Assembly: GCA_900557255.1 (NCBI GenBank)
Contig: USSA01000064.1
Location: 1 to 15,052 of the forward strand
Direction: 5' to 3'
From: an uncultured Prevotella sp.
GTDB lineage: Bacteria > Bacteroidota > Bacteroidia > Bacteroidales > Bacteroidaceae
Length of the DNA stretch: 15,052 bases
Part shown: in pieces, positions 15,008-15,052 of the stretch
Layout of the letters: every line of letters starts with the position of its first letter
Position numbering within the stretch: position 1 is the first letter of the stretch
The notes under the pieces: model-generated
Databases searched by the model: none
Told to the model about the DNA's origin: nothing
Seen by the model: only the letters and a program-made list of their open reading frames with translations
Made by a program: the position numbers and the translations under genes

Positions 15008-15052
15008 CTGTTCTGTTAAGCAATGTGTCTGCCTAAGCTGATTACTTACGAA

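Noticed and set aside
15042..15052. C-terminal codons of a minus-strand gene at the right edge
   Set aside because: The adjacent leftward terminator predicts such a gene, but only a few bases are present and two frames fit, so no product or frame can be called.
1..15052. CRISPR arrays, tRNA or rRNA genes, insertion sequences, phage or plasmid genes
   Set aside because: No repeat-spacer pattern, cloverleaf, transposase or integrase signal was seen anywhere in the window.

Overview
The window looks like chromosomal DNA of a Bacteroidota bacterium, most likely Prevotella/Segatella. The evidence is the gene order uppP-truB-queA-folK, start codons that mostly lack Shine-Dalgarno sequences, a TAnnTTTG-type promoter element, lipoprotein-type FimA/Mfa1 fimbrillins, and a large protein that appears to end in a type IX secretion (T9SS) sorting domain. 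Every gene that can be called lies on the + strand.

Region 1 (1-2612) is housekeeping. It holds the 3' end of uppP (undecaprenyl-diphosphatase), truB (tRNA pseudouridine-55 synthase), queA (queuosine biosynthesis; a long form with altered motifs) and folK (folate biosynthesis). A strong intrinsic terminator follows folK. The 93-bp gap between queA and folK carries three perfect TTATNCACA DnaA boxes and is AT-rich. Hand counts suggest strand G/C skew rises across this point, so the gap is a candidate replication origin or a DnaA-controlled site.

Region 2 (2613-4444) starts the fimbrial locus. A promoter-like element, a dyad flanked by a direct repeat, and an unusual strong AGGAGGT Shine-Dalgarno precede a gene for an outer-membrane DUF3575/OmpA-like/TPR-like protein. 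A 148-bp, very AT-rich gap with small repeats then leads to the fimbrillin operon.

Region 3 (4445-14940) is a tightly packed operon in the same order as Porphyromonas gingivalis mfa1-mfa5: major fimbrillin, Mfa2/FimB-type anchor, two minor fimbrillin-like lipoproteins, and a 1754-residue secreted protein with a Sec signal peptide and a probable C-terminal T9SS sorting domain. The major subunit and both minor subunits carry a [S/T]-R-A motif after the lipobox, where a trypsin-like (gingipain-type) protease would expose the donor-strand groove. I see no such site in the anchor. The inferred model is a surface fimbria built from lipoprotein precursors through the outer membrane, capped or accompanied by a very large T9SS-exported adhesin, with the DUF3575/OmpA protein possibly tying the locus to the envelope.

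Region 4 (14919-15052) has two back-to-back terminators. One is a perfect 16-bp stem overlapping the last codons of the adhesin gene. The other faces left and implies a minus-strand gene just beyond the right edge.
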